Shown piece by piece: positions 16,719 to 24,385 of a stretch of 64,000 nucleotides of DNA (positions within the stretch are counted from its first letter, which is position 1; the number at the start of each line of letters is the position of its first letter). A program made the translations under genes and the position numbers. The stretch spans positions 1-64,000 of the forward strand of contig BRXU01000056.1 of the NCBI GenBank assembly GCA_030267565.1, given 5' to 3'. A model generated the notes under the pieces. The model was given only the letters and a program-made list of their open reading frames with translations. It did not search any database and had not been told where the DNA came from. The DNA comes from Pleodorina starrii. Its lineage: Eukaryota; Chlorophyta; Chlorophyceae; Chlamydomonadales; Volvocaceae.

Positions 16719-17483
16719 CTAGTGACCCAGAATGGTGACCTTGATCAGCATCCAGACCGCCATCGCAATCATCATCAGGTTCTCAGTCAGAGAAACGAAA
16801 CCCAAGGGCACATTGCTGTCGCCGCCGACACAGGCGCACTTGATCTCTCGCTTGTCGACATAGACGGCCTTGTAGACCGATATCGCGCCGATGATGCCGA
16901 TGAACAGCGCCACCGGGATCGACAGCCACATCAGCGCGCCCGCGACCATCAGGATTCCCGCCAAGCCTTCGGCGAAGGGGTAGACGTATCCGTAACGTAC
17001 CCATCTCTGCGCGAGCAGATCATAGTTTAGGAACATCGTGGCGAAGCTTTCCACGTCTTTCAGCTTCTGCAGGGCCAGCAGACACATCGCGAAGGCCACG
17101 AACCATTCCGCTGCGGCCAGGGTGATCAAATGACCAAACGCGGCCCAGCTGGTGGCCAGCGCCATCGCGGCGGCCATCGCGAACAGCGCGATCACCGGAC
17201 GATAGGTCGTTGCGGTCTTGTCGCGGACAGTCTTGCCGAAATGACGCCGCAGGTCATCGTAGCCACCGATCCGCTGACCATCGATGAAGGTCTGCGGCGT
17301 GGTCCCCACGTCATGCTGTTCTTTGAAGCTATCGACCTCGGCTCGGGTGACCAGATGATGGTCCTCGACGCGGTAGCCTTCGCGTCGGAGCAGGTCCAAA
17401 GACTTGAGGCCGTAGGGGCACATATGCTTGGTCATCACCATGCGATGGAGGGTGGCGGTTTTCGTATCCGACAGGGTCATCAT
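16719..17483 (-). CDS. Glutaredoxin-MauE/DoxX fusion membrane protein
   Basis: About 254 residues. The first 75 are a glutaredoxin/thioredoxin fold with a CPYG active site and the cis-proline region GTTPQTFIDGQRIGGYDDL. The rest has four or five membrane helices (VIALFAMAAAMALATSWAAF, FVAFAMCLLALQKL, GLAGILMVAGALMWLSIPVA, TENLMMIAMAVWMLIKV) like MauE/methylamine utilisation and DoxX proteins, with a CAC motif in a loop. The predicted role is moving thiol redox equivalents across or at the inner membrane. The start overlaps the stop of the DUF411 gene (TGATG), so expression with DUF411 and CueR is coupled. A copper-delivery or disulphide role is inferred. Confidence 0.8.
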   Translation of the reverse strand: MMTLSDTKTATLHRMVMTKHMCPYGLKSLDLLRREGYRVEDHHLVTRAEVDSFKEQHDVGTTPQTFIDGQRIGGYDDLRRHFGKTVRDKTATTYRPVIALFAMAAAMALATSWAAFGHLITLAAAEWFVAFAMCLLALQKLKDVESFATMFLNYDLLAQRWVRYGYVYPFAEGLAGILMVAGALMWLSIPVALFIGIIGAISVYKAVYVDKREIKCACVGGDSNVPLGFVSLTENLMMIAMAVWMLIKVTILGH

Positions 17484-17938
17484 CAACCTCGGTGGCTTGA
17501 AAAGACCTGGGTGTCAGACCCGGTCCAAAGAATGACATCATAAGGATCGCGCTGCTCGCCCATCTCCATGCCGGGCGATCCGATTGGCATGCCGGGCACT
17601 GCTAGGCCCTCGGCCTTCGGGCGCCGGTCCAGCAGGGTCCGGATATCGGCGGCGGGCACATGGCCTTCAATGACATAGCCATCAATCAGGGCTGTGTGGC
17701 AGGAACGGAGAGGCGTCGGCACGGCATGGCGGTCCTTCACGACCTGCATGTCGTCTGTGATCACCAAATCAACAAGAAAGCCGTGGTTCTGAAGGTGCGC
17801 GACCCATGCGCCGCAGCATCCACAATCAGGCGCGCGGAACACTCGTGCCCGGACCGGTGGCTGATTGGCACGTGTCATTGCCGGAGTGGCCAAAAGGCAC
17901 ACCGCCAGCGCTGTCGTGAACATCCGTCGATCGATCAT
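17483..17938 (-). CDS. DUF411 exported metal-binding protein
   Basis: 151 residues. Signal peptide (MFTTALAVCLLATPAMTRA) then the DUF411 domain: FRAPDCGCCGAWVAHLQNHG, the HAVPTPLRSCHTALIDGYVI block and GHVPAADIRTLL. The CGCC motif and SCHTA are the conserved metal or redox residues of the family, which is found in copper and silver loci. It overlaps the CueR-like gene upstream by ATGA and the glutaredoxin fusion downstream by one base, forming a tight three-gene unit. A periplasmic copper-binding role is inferred from the family's usual neighbours. Confidence 0.88.
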   Translation of the reverse strand: MIDRRMFTTALAVCLLATPAMTRANQPPVRARVFRAPDCGCCGAWVAHLQNHGFLVDLVITDDMQVVKDRHAVPTPLRSCHTALIDGYVIEGHVPAADIRTLLDRRPKAEGLAVPGMPIGSPGMEMGEQRDPYDVILWTGSDTQVFSSHRG

Positions 17939-18390
17939 CAGCCAATCCTTTCCTTGAAACCCTTTTCGGGCGGCCTGCGGAACGCGGTGCCTTCACCCGT
18001 CTCCGACGTTTCAAGCCGTTGCAGGATCGGACAATTCGGACGCTCGTTGCCGGCGCAGGCATTCGCCAGATCCTCAAGGGTGTCGGCCATGTCCTGCAGA
18101 TGGGCGATCTTGTGGCGCAGGTCCCGGACCCGGGCCTGCGCCAGGGACTTCACGTCGGCGCTGCGCCTGTCCTTGTCACGCCAGAGATCCAGCAGTTCGG
18201 TGATCTCAGCGATGGAAAAGCCCAGATCGCGGGCGCGGGCGATGAACCGTAGCATATGGACATCGCACGGTTCGTATTCCCGATAGCCCGAGGCGGTTCG
18301 ACTGGCATTCGGGATCACACCTATCTGTTCGTAGTAGCGGATCATCTTAGCCGATACGCCCGAGCGACTGGCGGCATCTCCGATGTTCAT
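17938..18390 (-). CDS. CueR-like MerR-family copper-responsive regulator, copy 2
   Basis: 150 residues from the ATG at 18390 (MNIGDAASRSGVSAKMIRYY). DNA-binding half nearly identical to the regulator at 10848, including MIRYYEQIG, RTASGY and the FIARARDLGFSI helix. C112 and C120 in CAGNERPNCPIL match the Cu(I) loop of CueR. It carries an extra 27-residue tail after the metal loop (QRLETSETGEG and so on) absent from copy 1. It leads a unit with DUF411 and glutaredoxin-MauE and is divergent from the DUF305 gene. Two CueR-type dyads lie in the divergent promoter, so it probably controls both sides and itself. Confidence 0.88.
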   Translation of the reverse strand: MNIGDAASRSGVSAKMIRYYEQIGVIPNASRTASGYREYEPCDVHMLRFIARARDLGFSIAEITELLDLWRDKDRRSADVKSLAQARVRDLRHKIAHLQDMADTLEDLANACAGNERPNCPILQRLETSETGEGTAFRRPPEKGFKERIG

Positions 18391-18427
18391 GACAAGGCTC
18401 CGTCGTTGAGATGACAAGGACATGGGG

Positions 18428-18444
18428 CTTCCCATCATGGGAAG
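18428..18444 (-). promoter_or_regulatory. CueR-type operator of the regulator operon
   Basis: CTTCCCAT-C-ATGGGAAG is a perfect dyad. On the minus strand it follows TTGACC (18444-18449) and is placed as in the other two CueR-type promoters, but the -10 is poor (CATGTC after 19 bases). It would serve the 18390-to-16719 unit. Confidence 0.6.
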
Positions 18445-18476
18445 GTCAAGGGCTCGATGTCTAAATCCTGGCACCA

Positions 18477-18507
18477 TTGACCTTACAACGATGGGAAGGA
18501 CTATCTG
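18477..18507 (+). promoter_or_regulatory. MerR/CueR-type promoter of the DUF305 gene
   Basis: TTGACC (18477-18482), a 19-base spacer with ACAACG...GGGAAGG, and TATCTG (18502-18507) precede the DUF305 start by 26 bases. Sequence is almost the same as the minus-strand promoter at 10732-10762. Confidence 0.82.
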
Positions 18508-18533
18508 GAGTGAAGTAAGAGGAGAGCACTGCC

Positions 18534-18944
18534 ATGAAGACATTCGTCCCTATCCTGCTGACCGTCCTTGCCATGACCACGCCAAGCCTTGCACAGCAGA
18601 CAATGGATCACTCGGCCCATGGCGAAATGGCGCAGATGGACCATTCTAACCATGGTGACATGGACCCGTCGGGGGCGCAGCCCGATGATACACCTGCGAC
18701 GACCGCCTATCGCGCGGCAATGGTCGACATGCACATGAACATGGACGTCGAATACACCAACGACGCGGATGTGGATTTCATGCGGGGCATGATCCCCCAT
18801 CATCAGGGCGCCATCGATATGGCCCGCATCGTCCTGGAGCACGGCTCGGACCCGGAGGTGCGCGCCTTGGCCGAGGAGGTCATCACGGCGCAAGAGGCAG
18901 AAATCAAGATGATGGAGGCGTGGTTGGCCGAGCAAGACGGCTGA
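18534..18944 (+). CDS. DUF305 exported copper-associated protein
   Basis: 136 residues. A signal peptide ([20 protein letters not shown]) is followed by a Met/His-rich stretch ([20 protein letters not shown]) and a DUF305 domain ([20 protein letters not shown], then [11 protein letters not shown] and [13 protein letters not shown]). DUF305 proteins such as CopM bind Cu(I)/Ag(I) in the periplasm through Met and His. RBS AGAGGAG. The CueR-type promoter directly upstream supports copper induction. Monocistronic, with a hairpin terminator at 19377. Confidence 0.88.
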   Translation: MKTFVPILLTVLAMTTPSLAQQTMDHSAHGEMAQMDHSNHGDMDPSGAQPDDTPATTAYRAAMVDMHMNMDVEYTNDADVDFMRGMIPHHQGAIDMARIVLEHGSDPEVRALAEEVITAQEAEIKMMEAWLAEQDG

Positions 18945-19374
18945 TCGCCCGCTTTGCACAGCACGAGGACAGGACGCGGCAGCAGTGGTGGGAGATCAGC
19001 CTGTCCACAGTCATCTGCGCGGATGGCCCCCGGCACCAGACACAGATCGGCAGCAAGGTCGACCTCAGACCGGACATCTCGAATGACCGAAGTGCCGGTC
19101 ATGCCAACCATCCAAACAAGTCGCTCGGCGGAATTGGCGGTCGGCGCAGGATTGGGCGGCTCTCCCGTGGAAATTTCAGTAGATCGCGCACTATAGCTGA
19201 CGCGTCGTGTGGCGGTCGAAGGCCCCATGCGCTTGAGATGAACCATGCCGTCCGTGGAGATTAAGGCGAAGTGTCCAAGCTTCCCCGGGTCGCCGCGACG
19301 CTTCAAGAAGCGAATAGCTTTGCTGATAATCCGAGGCGGAAGGCTGAAGAACGTGGTATTTTTACAGGGTCCCA

Positions 19375-19412
19375 CGAGCTGAAAGGGCCCCGGATGTATC
19401 GGGGCCCTTTTT
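19375..19412 (+). terminator. Plus-strand terminator in repeat copy B
   Basis: GCTGAAAGGGCCCCG and CGGGGCCCTTTTTCAG arms form a 13-14-bp stem with T5. It can end the DUF305 transcript, though 430 bases beyond the stop. Confidence 0.7.
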
Positions 19413-19466
19413 CAGTTCGGGCTGGTTCATGTTTCGGAGCGAGGTTTTGCCTGTACCAACACAATA

Positions 19467-19504
19467 AAAAAAATGGCGGCTGCGGTCGCCCACAGCCGCC
19501 GCCT
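19467..19504 (-). terminator. Minus-strand terminator of the flavoprotein gene
   Basis: On the minus strand GGCGGCTG-N10-CAGCCGCC is followed by A and T8. It lies about 225 bases after the stop of the gene at 19730. Confidence 0.8.
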
Positions 19505-19729
19505 GTCCGGAGGCGATCTCTCACATTCGTCACGCTAGATTTCCACGTTCTCTTGTGCAAGACCTTCAGCGTGCAATCTCCAACTAAGTGGTTCGTGCAA
19601 AAAGGTGGCCCCGTTCAGCGTTCTACTTTCCATGTGATGCCCTGCATTTGAGGGCATTCTCTTGAAATCTTGGGGTGGGCTGGTAGTCAGCACGGCATTC
19701 AATAACCGGGCGGCGTTGTTTCGCAGCGA

Positions 19730-20620
19730 TCAGGATATCGAGGCAGTCAGATCGTTGTGGATCGCGGTCGCGGCAATGGCCCCCTGCCCCATCGCGACAG
19801 CGATCTGGTCCAGTCCGTCGATGACATCCCCGATTGCATAGACCCCATCCACACTGGTCTTGTGCTTTGAATCGATGGCGATATGGCCAGCGTCATCCAG
19901 ATCGAGGCCAAGACGAATTGCCGGATCGGCGCGCGGGGTCGTTCCCAAAGCCACATAGAGTGTATCGAAATGGTGGGTATGCCCGTCCTGAAGGGTGAGA
20001 AGAACCTCTGTCTCGGACAGCGCAATGCCCATCAGCGCGGGCTGTAAAATACGGATGCCGTTTCGCGCGGTGACCGAAGAGCCGTCGGGAGAGATCAGGG
20101 TGACAAATGGGGAGTAGTGGCGGAGAAAGCTGGCCTCTTGTAGGCCGTGCTTGCCGCGCCCCAGAACCGCGATACGCTTGTCACGGACTTCATAGGCGTC
20201 GCAGACGGGACAATAGCGCAGGAGCCCTCGCGCCAATCCTTTTGCGTGATCGTCGGCAGCCATCGATGGCCGATGATTGAAGACCCCGGTCGCGAAGATC
20301 ACGTTGCGTGCCAGTGCGATCCGTCGGTTGGCCACCACTCGGAACACGCCGCCCTGTTGCTCGACATTCTCGACTGTTCCGGCCTCGACCACCGCGCCAT
20401 ATCGCCGGGCGTGCGATAGCATCTGTCCCAGCAACTCCTGCCCCGAGATGCCGTCCGGGAACGGGGTCAGGTTATGTGTTCTGGGGATCATCAAGGCGCG
20501 CCCGTCCTGCCCATCGAATACAGTCACCCGACGCAGGAAACGGGCCAGATACAGCGCGGCCGTCAGTCCCGCAGGACCTCCGCCGATGATAACGCAATCC
20601 TGGATGTCGGACGTTTCCAC
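19730..20620 (-). CDS. Thioredoxin-reductase-like FAD/NAD(P) oxidoreductase
   Basis: 296 residues if read from the GTG at 20620, which has AAAGGAA upstream and places the FAD motif near the N-terminus as in the family; the open frame reaches a TTG at 20665. Seen: FAD-binding CVIIGGGPAGLTAALYLARF, a redox pair CPVC in LLRYCPVCDAYE, the NAD(P) motif VLGRGKHGLQEA (GxGxxG altered to GRGKHG), and the FAD-closing VYAIGDVIDGLDQIAVAMGQ. The CPVC pair replaces the CATC/CAVC of thioredoxin reductase, and the dinucleotide loop lacks the usual Ala, so the partner may not be thioredoxin. Monocistronic. Confidence 0.82.
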   Translation of the reverse strand: METSDIQDCVIIGGGPAGLTAALYLARFLRRVTVFDGQDGRALMIPRTHNLTPFPDGISGQELLGQMLSHARRYGAVVEAGTVENVEQQGGVFRVVANRRIALARNVIFATGVFNHRPSMAADDHAKGLARGLLRYCPVCDAYEVRDKRIAVLGRGKHGLQEASFLRHYSPFVTLISPDGSSVTARNGIRILQPALMGIALSETEVLLTLQDGHTHHFDTLYVALGTTPRADPAIRLGLDLDDAGHIAIDSKHKTSVDGVYAIGDVIDGLDQIAVAMGQGAIAATAIHNDLTASIS

Positions 20621-20957
20621 TAGGGCAGGTTCCTTTGTCAGGTCACGGAGCCATCGCGGTGGCAATGCATGTGGCAGGCTTGGTCACAACCGATGAGGTC
20701 ACAAATCTTAGTCTTGGTGGCACCTTGAGTATGGTGCAATCAGAAATAGGCGCGTCCTGCAGGTGTTTCTGATCCGTTTCCCAAAAGCTGCCTCTCATGA
20801 TTTCACCGCGGGACGCCGCCCTTCTGGGTTCGCCCTTTCACCCCAAGTCCGGCCCGTTGTTTCTTCAGAGCGGCGATGACACGTTCTCGATGAGCTTGAT
20901 CACCCCATCATCTGTCTTCGTAGCTCTTTGAGCCGAGCGCAGGCAATTGCTGCAGGC

Positions 20958-21680
20958 TCAGTGCGCCCCGCGGGACATGACCACGGCGGGAATGGTCATG
21001 AAGATGATGCGCAGGTCCATCCATAGGCTCCAGTTCATGACGTAAAAGCGGTCAAGCTGGACCCGCTCCAGATAGGTCGCGTTGCTGCGGCCGCTGATCT
21101 GCCAAAGGCCGGACAGCCCTGGCCGCGCCGACAGGTAATGCCGGGCGGAACTGGCGTAGTAGGCCAGCTCTTCCCGCACGACCGGACGCGGGCCGACCAG
21201 GCTCATCTCTCCGGTCAGCACGTTCAAAAGCTGCGGCAGCTCGTCCAGGCTCAGCTTGCGCAGCACCGCGCCCAAAGGGGTCACGCGAGGATCGTCGACC
21301 AGCTTGCGCTGTTCGTTCCACAACGCCGCCTTGGCGGGGTGCTTGCGCAGATACTGTTCCAGGACGGTATCGCCGTTCACGACCATGGTGCGGAATTTCC
21401 AGCACCGGAACTCGCGCCCGCCAAAGCCAACGCGGCGGTGCCCATAGAGCAGTGGCCCCGAGTCTGTCAGTTTCAGCACGATGACCAGCGCCAGGATCAA
21501 CGGCGCCAGCAGCACCAAGCCAAGGACTGCCAACGTGATGTCCAGCCCCCGCTTGGCAATACCCCCGACGGGGACATCCCTGCCGATGCGAGACCGATGC
21601 AGTCCCGCAAGCGAAGGATTGGCCGCAAGGGAGGGGTGATAGTCAGAGGCAAAATTTCTTTGAGCACGGAGCATACGCAT
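20958..21680 (-). CDS. ExoY-like undecaprenyl-phosphate sugar-1-phosphate transferase, copy 2
   Basis: 240 residues from the ATG at 21680; the frame is open back to 21770 only because one base differs from copy 1, so the longer start is not used. Domains and motifs are the same as copy 1 (KRGLDITLAVLGLVLLAPLI, GREFRCWKFRTM, SLVGPRPVVREEL, RPGLSGLWQISGRS). Differences from copy 1 are mostly in the first 35 residues and near the C-terminus (NWSLWMDLR against NWNPWMDLR). Orphan again: no other polysaccharide genes are near. Either copy could complement the other. Confidence 0.9.
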   Translation of the reverse strand: MRMLRAQRNFASDYHPSLAANPSLAGLHRSRIGRDVPVGGIAKRGLDITLAVLGLVLLAPLILALVIVLKLTDSGPLLYGHRRVGFGGREFRCWKFRTMVVNGDTVLEQYLRKHPAKAALWNEQRKLVDDPRVTPLGAVLRKLSLDELPQLLNVLTGEMSLVGPRPVVREELAYYASSARHYLSARPGLSGLWQISGRSNATYLERVQLDRFYVMNWSLWMDLRIIFMTIPAVVMSRGAH

Positions 21681-21748
21681 CGCAACAACTAACCTACTAA
21701 CAAACAGGAAAACGTCCCGACAGGCTCGTACGGGCTTGGCCCATGAAG

Positions 21749-21774
21749 CAGTTCGATAAAATTTTATCAAACTG
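21749..21774. promoter_or_regulatory. 26-bp palindrome upstream of sugar transferase copy 2
   Basis: Identical to the palindrome at 7466-7491 and placed 69 bases upstream of the start. Here it is followed by TTTTTT on the plus strand, so a terminator for plus-strand reading is also possible for this copy. The gap 21681-22048 holds no other supported gene. Confidence 0.55.
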
Positions 21775-22048
21775 GTTTTTTAGTCAGGTTGTTCAGGATC
21801 GTAATAGACAGGTGCGGAGAAAGTCCTTCGATCAAGGGCAGAGGCTGGCCACACGACAGACCTGCGGCAGACGCATCAGCTGATCTGGCTGATTGCGACT
21901 GAACCAAAGATCAACTGGCCCGAGGAGTTCAGTGACCTTATTCCTGTACTCCGCAGCGAGGCCGCGATCGTCTGCTAAGTTTGGAGCGGGGCAAATCTTC
22001 ACGATTTGCGTGCACGCTGTCGACTGATGGTGGGGGGAGGAGATCACG

Positions 22049-23278
22049 ATGGATCAGACGCAAGCGCCGGCTCGCGGTGACAAGGAAAGTTCCGTTCCCC
22101 GTTTGGCGAACTGGGCCGTGATCGGCATCTTCCTGATCCTGGCATTCGCGGCGATCGCCGAAGGGCGTGACTTCCTGATGCCTGCCACAATGGCTGTGCT
22201 GCTCTTCTTCGTCTTCACGCCTTTGCGTCGACTTGCGGAACGACGTGGTCTGCCCAATGCCCTGACGGCCGCGGCAATAACCCTGTCGATCCTCCTGTCC
22301 GTTGGTGTGATCGCCTATGCAGCCAGTGGGCCGCTCAGCCAAGCGATAAGCCGAATGCCGGTGATCTCCTACCAGCTCAACCAGAAGTTCGACAGTCTCA
22401 GTGAAAGCCTGTCAGGTCTCCGCGAGGCGGCCAGGCGTATCGATGATGCCCAAGCTGCAGAGCCGGAACCCGGACAGCCGCCCATAATCCGCGTGGAGCA
22501 GGAGGGTGAGACCACTTTGGGAACCGTCATGAAAATGGCGCCCCTGCTCCTGGGCCAGGTCCTCTTCACGCTGATCCTGCTGTTCTTCATGATCGCGTCC
22601 GGCGACATGCTCCATCTCAAGATCGTCCAGAGCTTTGATCGGATGCGCGAGAAGAGGGGCGCCTACCTTGCATTGCGAAAGATCGAGGACTCGCTTGGAA
22701 ATTATCTCGGCGCCATCACGATCATCAATGCCTGCCTGGGGCTGGCTGTTGGACTGACCATGTGGGCCTGGGGCATGCCAGGAGCGATCCTGTTCGGGGT
22801 CGGCGCTTTCCTCCTCAACTATATCCCGTACCTCGGCGCGATCGTCGGCGTGGCGATCTCGGCGTTCGTGGCTATGCTCGTCATGCCAGGATTGTTCTGG
22901 CCAGCAATGGTCGCGGGTTCGTATCTCACCCTCACCTCGCTGGAAGGCCAAATCATTACGCCCTACTTCGTGTCCCGACGTTTGCAGATGAACACCGTGG
23001 TCGTGTTTTTGGCCGTGGCTCTCTGGGCCTGGCTCTGGTCAGTGATCGGGATGATCATTGCCGTGCCGGTCCTCGTCGTCATGCGCGTTCTGGCAGAGCA
23101 TGTGCCGGGATGGGAGAAGTTCGGAAACTTCCTGGCCGGTGATGCACCGCCTGTCCTGGACGAGGATGAAGCGGAAGCCGAGAGCCTTGTCGACGCAGGC
23201 GCTGGAGCCGAAGACGAGCCGGCGGCCCGGGTCGCGACGGAAGCCCTTGTCGCAGCGGAGACAAGTAAAGCTCACTGA
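22049..23278 (+). CDS. AI-2E/PerM-family permease
   Basis: 409 residues. About eight membrane helices: a first pair (WAVIGIFLILAFAAIAEG, PATMAVLLFFVFTPLRRL), one at about 75, a soluble loop with heptad-like helix (LNQKFDSLSESLSGLREAAR), then TLILLFFMIASGDM and the conserved tail helices (GVGAFLLNYIPYLGAIVGVA, VAGSYLTLTSLEGQIITPY, VALWAWLWSVIGMIIAVPVL). The NYIPYLG and EGQIITP motifs define the family. The acidic C-terminal tail (DEDEAEAESLVDAG) is cytoplasmic. Members export signalling molecules or act as Na+/H+ antiporters; which applies here is not readable. RBS GGGGGGAGGAG. Confidence 0.88.
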   Translation: MDQTQAPARGDKESSVPRLANWAVIGIFLILAFAAIAEGRDFLMPATMAVLLFFVFTPLRRLAERRGLPNALTAAAITLSILLSVGVIAYAASGPLSQAISRMPVISYQLNQKFDSLSESLSGLREAARRIDDAQAAEPEPGQPPIIRVEQEGETTLGTVMKMAPLLLGQVLFTLILLFFMIASGDMLHLKIVQSFDRMREKRGAYLALRKIEDSLGNYLGAITIINACLGLAVGLTMWAWGMPGAILFGVGAFLLNYIPYLGAIVGVAISAFVAMLVMPGLFWPAMVAGSYLTLTSLEGQIITPYFVSRRLQMNTVVVFLAVALWAWLWSVIGMIIAVPVLVVMRVLAEHVPGWEKFGNFLAGDAPPVLDEDEAEAESLVDAGAGAEDEPAARVATEALVAAETSKAH

Positions 23279-23478
23279 CGGAAGCACTGATGACGATGGA
23301 CTGCTTCGGAAGCCTGACACTGGCGGGAAGGGTCAGAGGCCGTGAGGTGGCAGTCCCGGCATTTGGCGGAACTGAACCGATGAGTATTGAATATCCAAAA
23401 TGGTGAGTTACATTGGGTATGATACCGCACAGGTTGTGCTGCTCGATGCTTCAGCCTTTCATGGGGAGGGTTCTGGCT

Positions 23479-23652
23479 GTGACGATCATTGGCAAAGACT
23501 TCGCGACGTTTCTGAGAGCCGTTGAAGCGGCGGGAGATGCCGCCAATCCGGGCGACATTCTACGTGACTCGCTCAGACGCGCGCAGCTGGTCTGTCTTGT
23601 TGCAAAGGCCTCGACGGCGGCAAATGTGCTGACGCGAACCGCTGTACGCTGA
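23479..23652 (+). CDS. 57-residue small protein, unknown
   Basis: GTG at 23479 follows GGGGAGGG. The product (start VTIIGKDFATFLRAVEAAGD, then RRAQLVCLVAKASTAANVL) is a short helical protein without known domain. The QLV-LVA segment resembles the frame conserved downstream of both duplicated sugar transferase copies (QL-WLIATEP at about 7610 and 21890). Otherwise the gaps 23279-23478 and 23653-23890 hold nothing I can support. Confidence 0.35.
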   Translation: MTIIGKDFATFLRAVEAAGDAANPGDILRDSLRRAQLVCLVAKASTAANVLTRTAVR

Positions 23653-23890
23653 GACCATCCGTTTCTTGCGCTGACGGAGCGCACAGAAGGATGTGCCGCC
23701 GAAAGCCATGCTGTTTCCTCCCTGACTGCAGCCGTTCATCAATCAAAGCATCCGCGCAGGGCAGAGTGGCCCATAGCCCTCCTCGCTTTCCGACAAAAAG
23801 CGCCCGTGATCCGGGGAAGATTGCATATCCGGCTGTCGGTTCCTCTAATGCAGAAATTACGGACCAGCAGGCGTCAGGGCGGAGCTTCTC

Positions 23891-24385
23891 TCACCGCCGG
23901 GTTTCCGGAGCGGACTTCATTGTCTCGAGCTGTTCTTCCGGGCGTGCCGGTCTGCCCAATCGATCAAGTTCCTCACGAAGCTCATCCGCCTGGCTATCCG
24001 TGATCTGGCAAGCAGACATGATCTGATCAGAAACGGCCCACACCGACGTCTGAAGCGCTTGTCCGGCAGGTGTCAGCTCGACAATGACCCGACGTTCATC
24101 CTGCATGTCGCGCTTCCTGGCGATCAGCCCGGATTGCTCCATACGCTTGAGGATTGGCGTAATGGTGCTGGTACCCAACCCAAGTTTGGAACCGATCTTG
24201 CCCACTAATTGAGGAGACGTATCAAGCAGTTCGAGGACGACCAGATACTGGGGGAAGGTCAGGCCAAGCGGCTCGAGGAACGGCCGATGCATCCGCATGA
24301 TCCGGTTCGCTGCCCCGTAGAGTACGAATGATAGCTGTTTGTCGACCTGGCGGCGGGTTTCGTTTTCTCGGCTCATACGATGCAT
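23891..24385 (-). CDS. MarR-family regulator, OhrR-like with Ser at the sensing position
   Basis: 164 residues. The N-terminal helix VDKQLSFVLYGAANRIMRMH aligns with the OhrR segment NQLCFxLYxxS, but the peroxide-sensing cysteine is serine here. The winged helix follows (LTFPQYLVVLELLD, LGLGTSTITPILKRMEQSGL, RKRDMQDERRVIVELT) with the dimer helices at the end. It is a single gene on the minus strand, divergent from the SH3 protein at 24659. Without the cysteine it cannot sense organic hydroperoxides the usual way; another ligand or a constitutive role is likely. Confidence 0.85.
   Translation of the reverse strand: MHRMSRENETRRQVDKQLSFVLYGAANRIMRMHRPFLEPLGLTFPQYLVVLELLDTSPQLVGKIGSKLGLGTSTITPILKRMEQSGLIARKRDMQDERRVIVELTPAGQALQTSVWAVSDQIMSACQITDSQADELREELDRLGRPARPEEQLETMKSAPETRR

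Larger units (their letters stand above)
19261..19560. repeat. Diverged 300-bp intergenic repeat with facing terminators, copy B
   Basis: Partner of 12841-13140. The flanking stretch 18945-19260 and 19561-19729 holds no gene I can support; open frames there are short, basic and unconserved. Confidence 0.75.
20952..21930. repeat. Segmental duplication, copy 2 (partner about 6671-7653)
   Basis: Same-orientation partner of copy 1, with near identity in the transferase and in about 110 bases upstream including the palindrome, then decreasing similarity to about 21960. The gap 20621-20952 holds no supported gene; a 30-codon basic tail on the minus strand (ERVIAALKKQRAGLGVKG) may be the end of a lost gene. 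Confidence 0.9.

Noticed and set aside
18945..19260. Open frames on both strands between the DUF305 gene and repeat copy B
   Set aside because: No start signal, no domain, no conservation with the other repeat copy; left as gene-free.
20760..20930. Basic 30-residue tail on the minus strand (ERVIAALKKQRAGLGVKG) considered as a recombinase remnant
   Set aside because: Too short and no catalytic motif; a stop lies directly upstream in the same frame.
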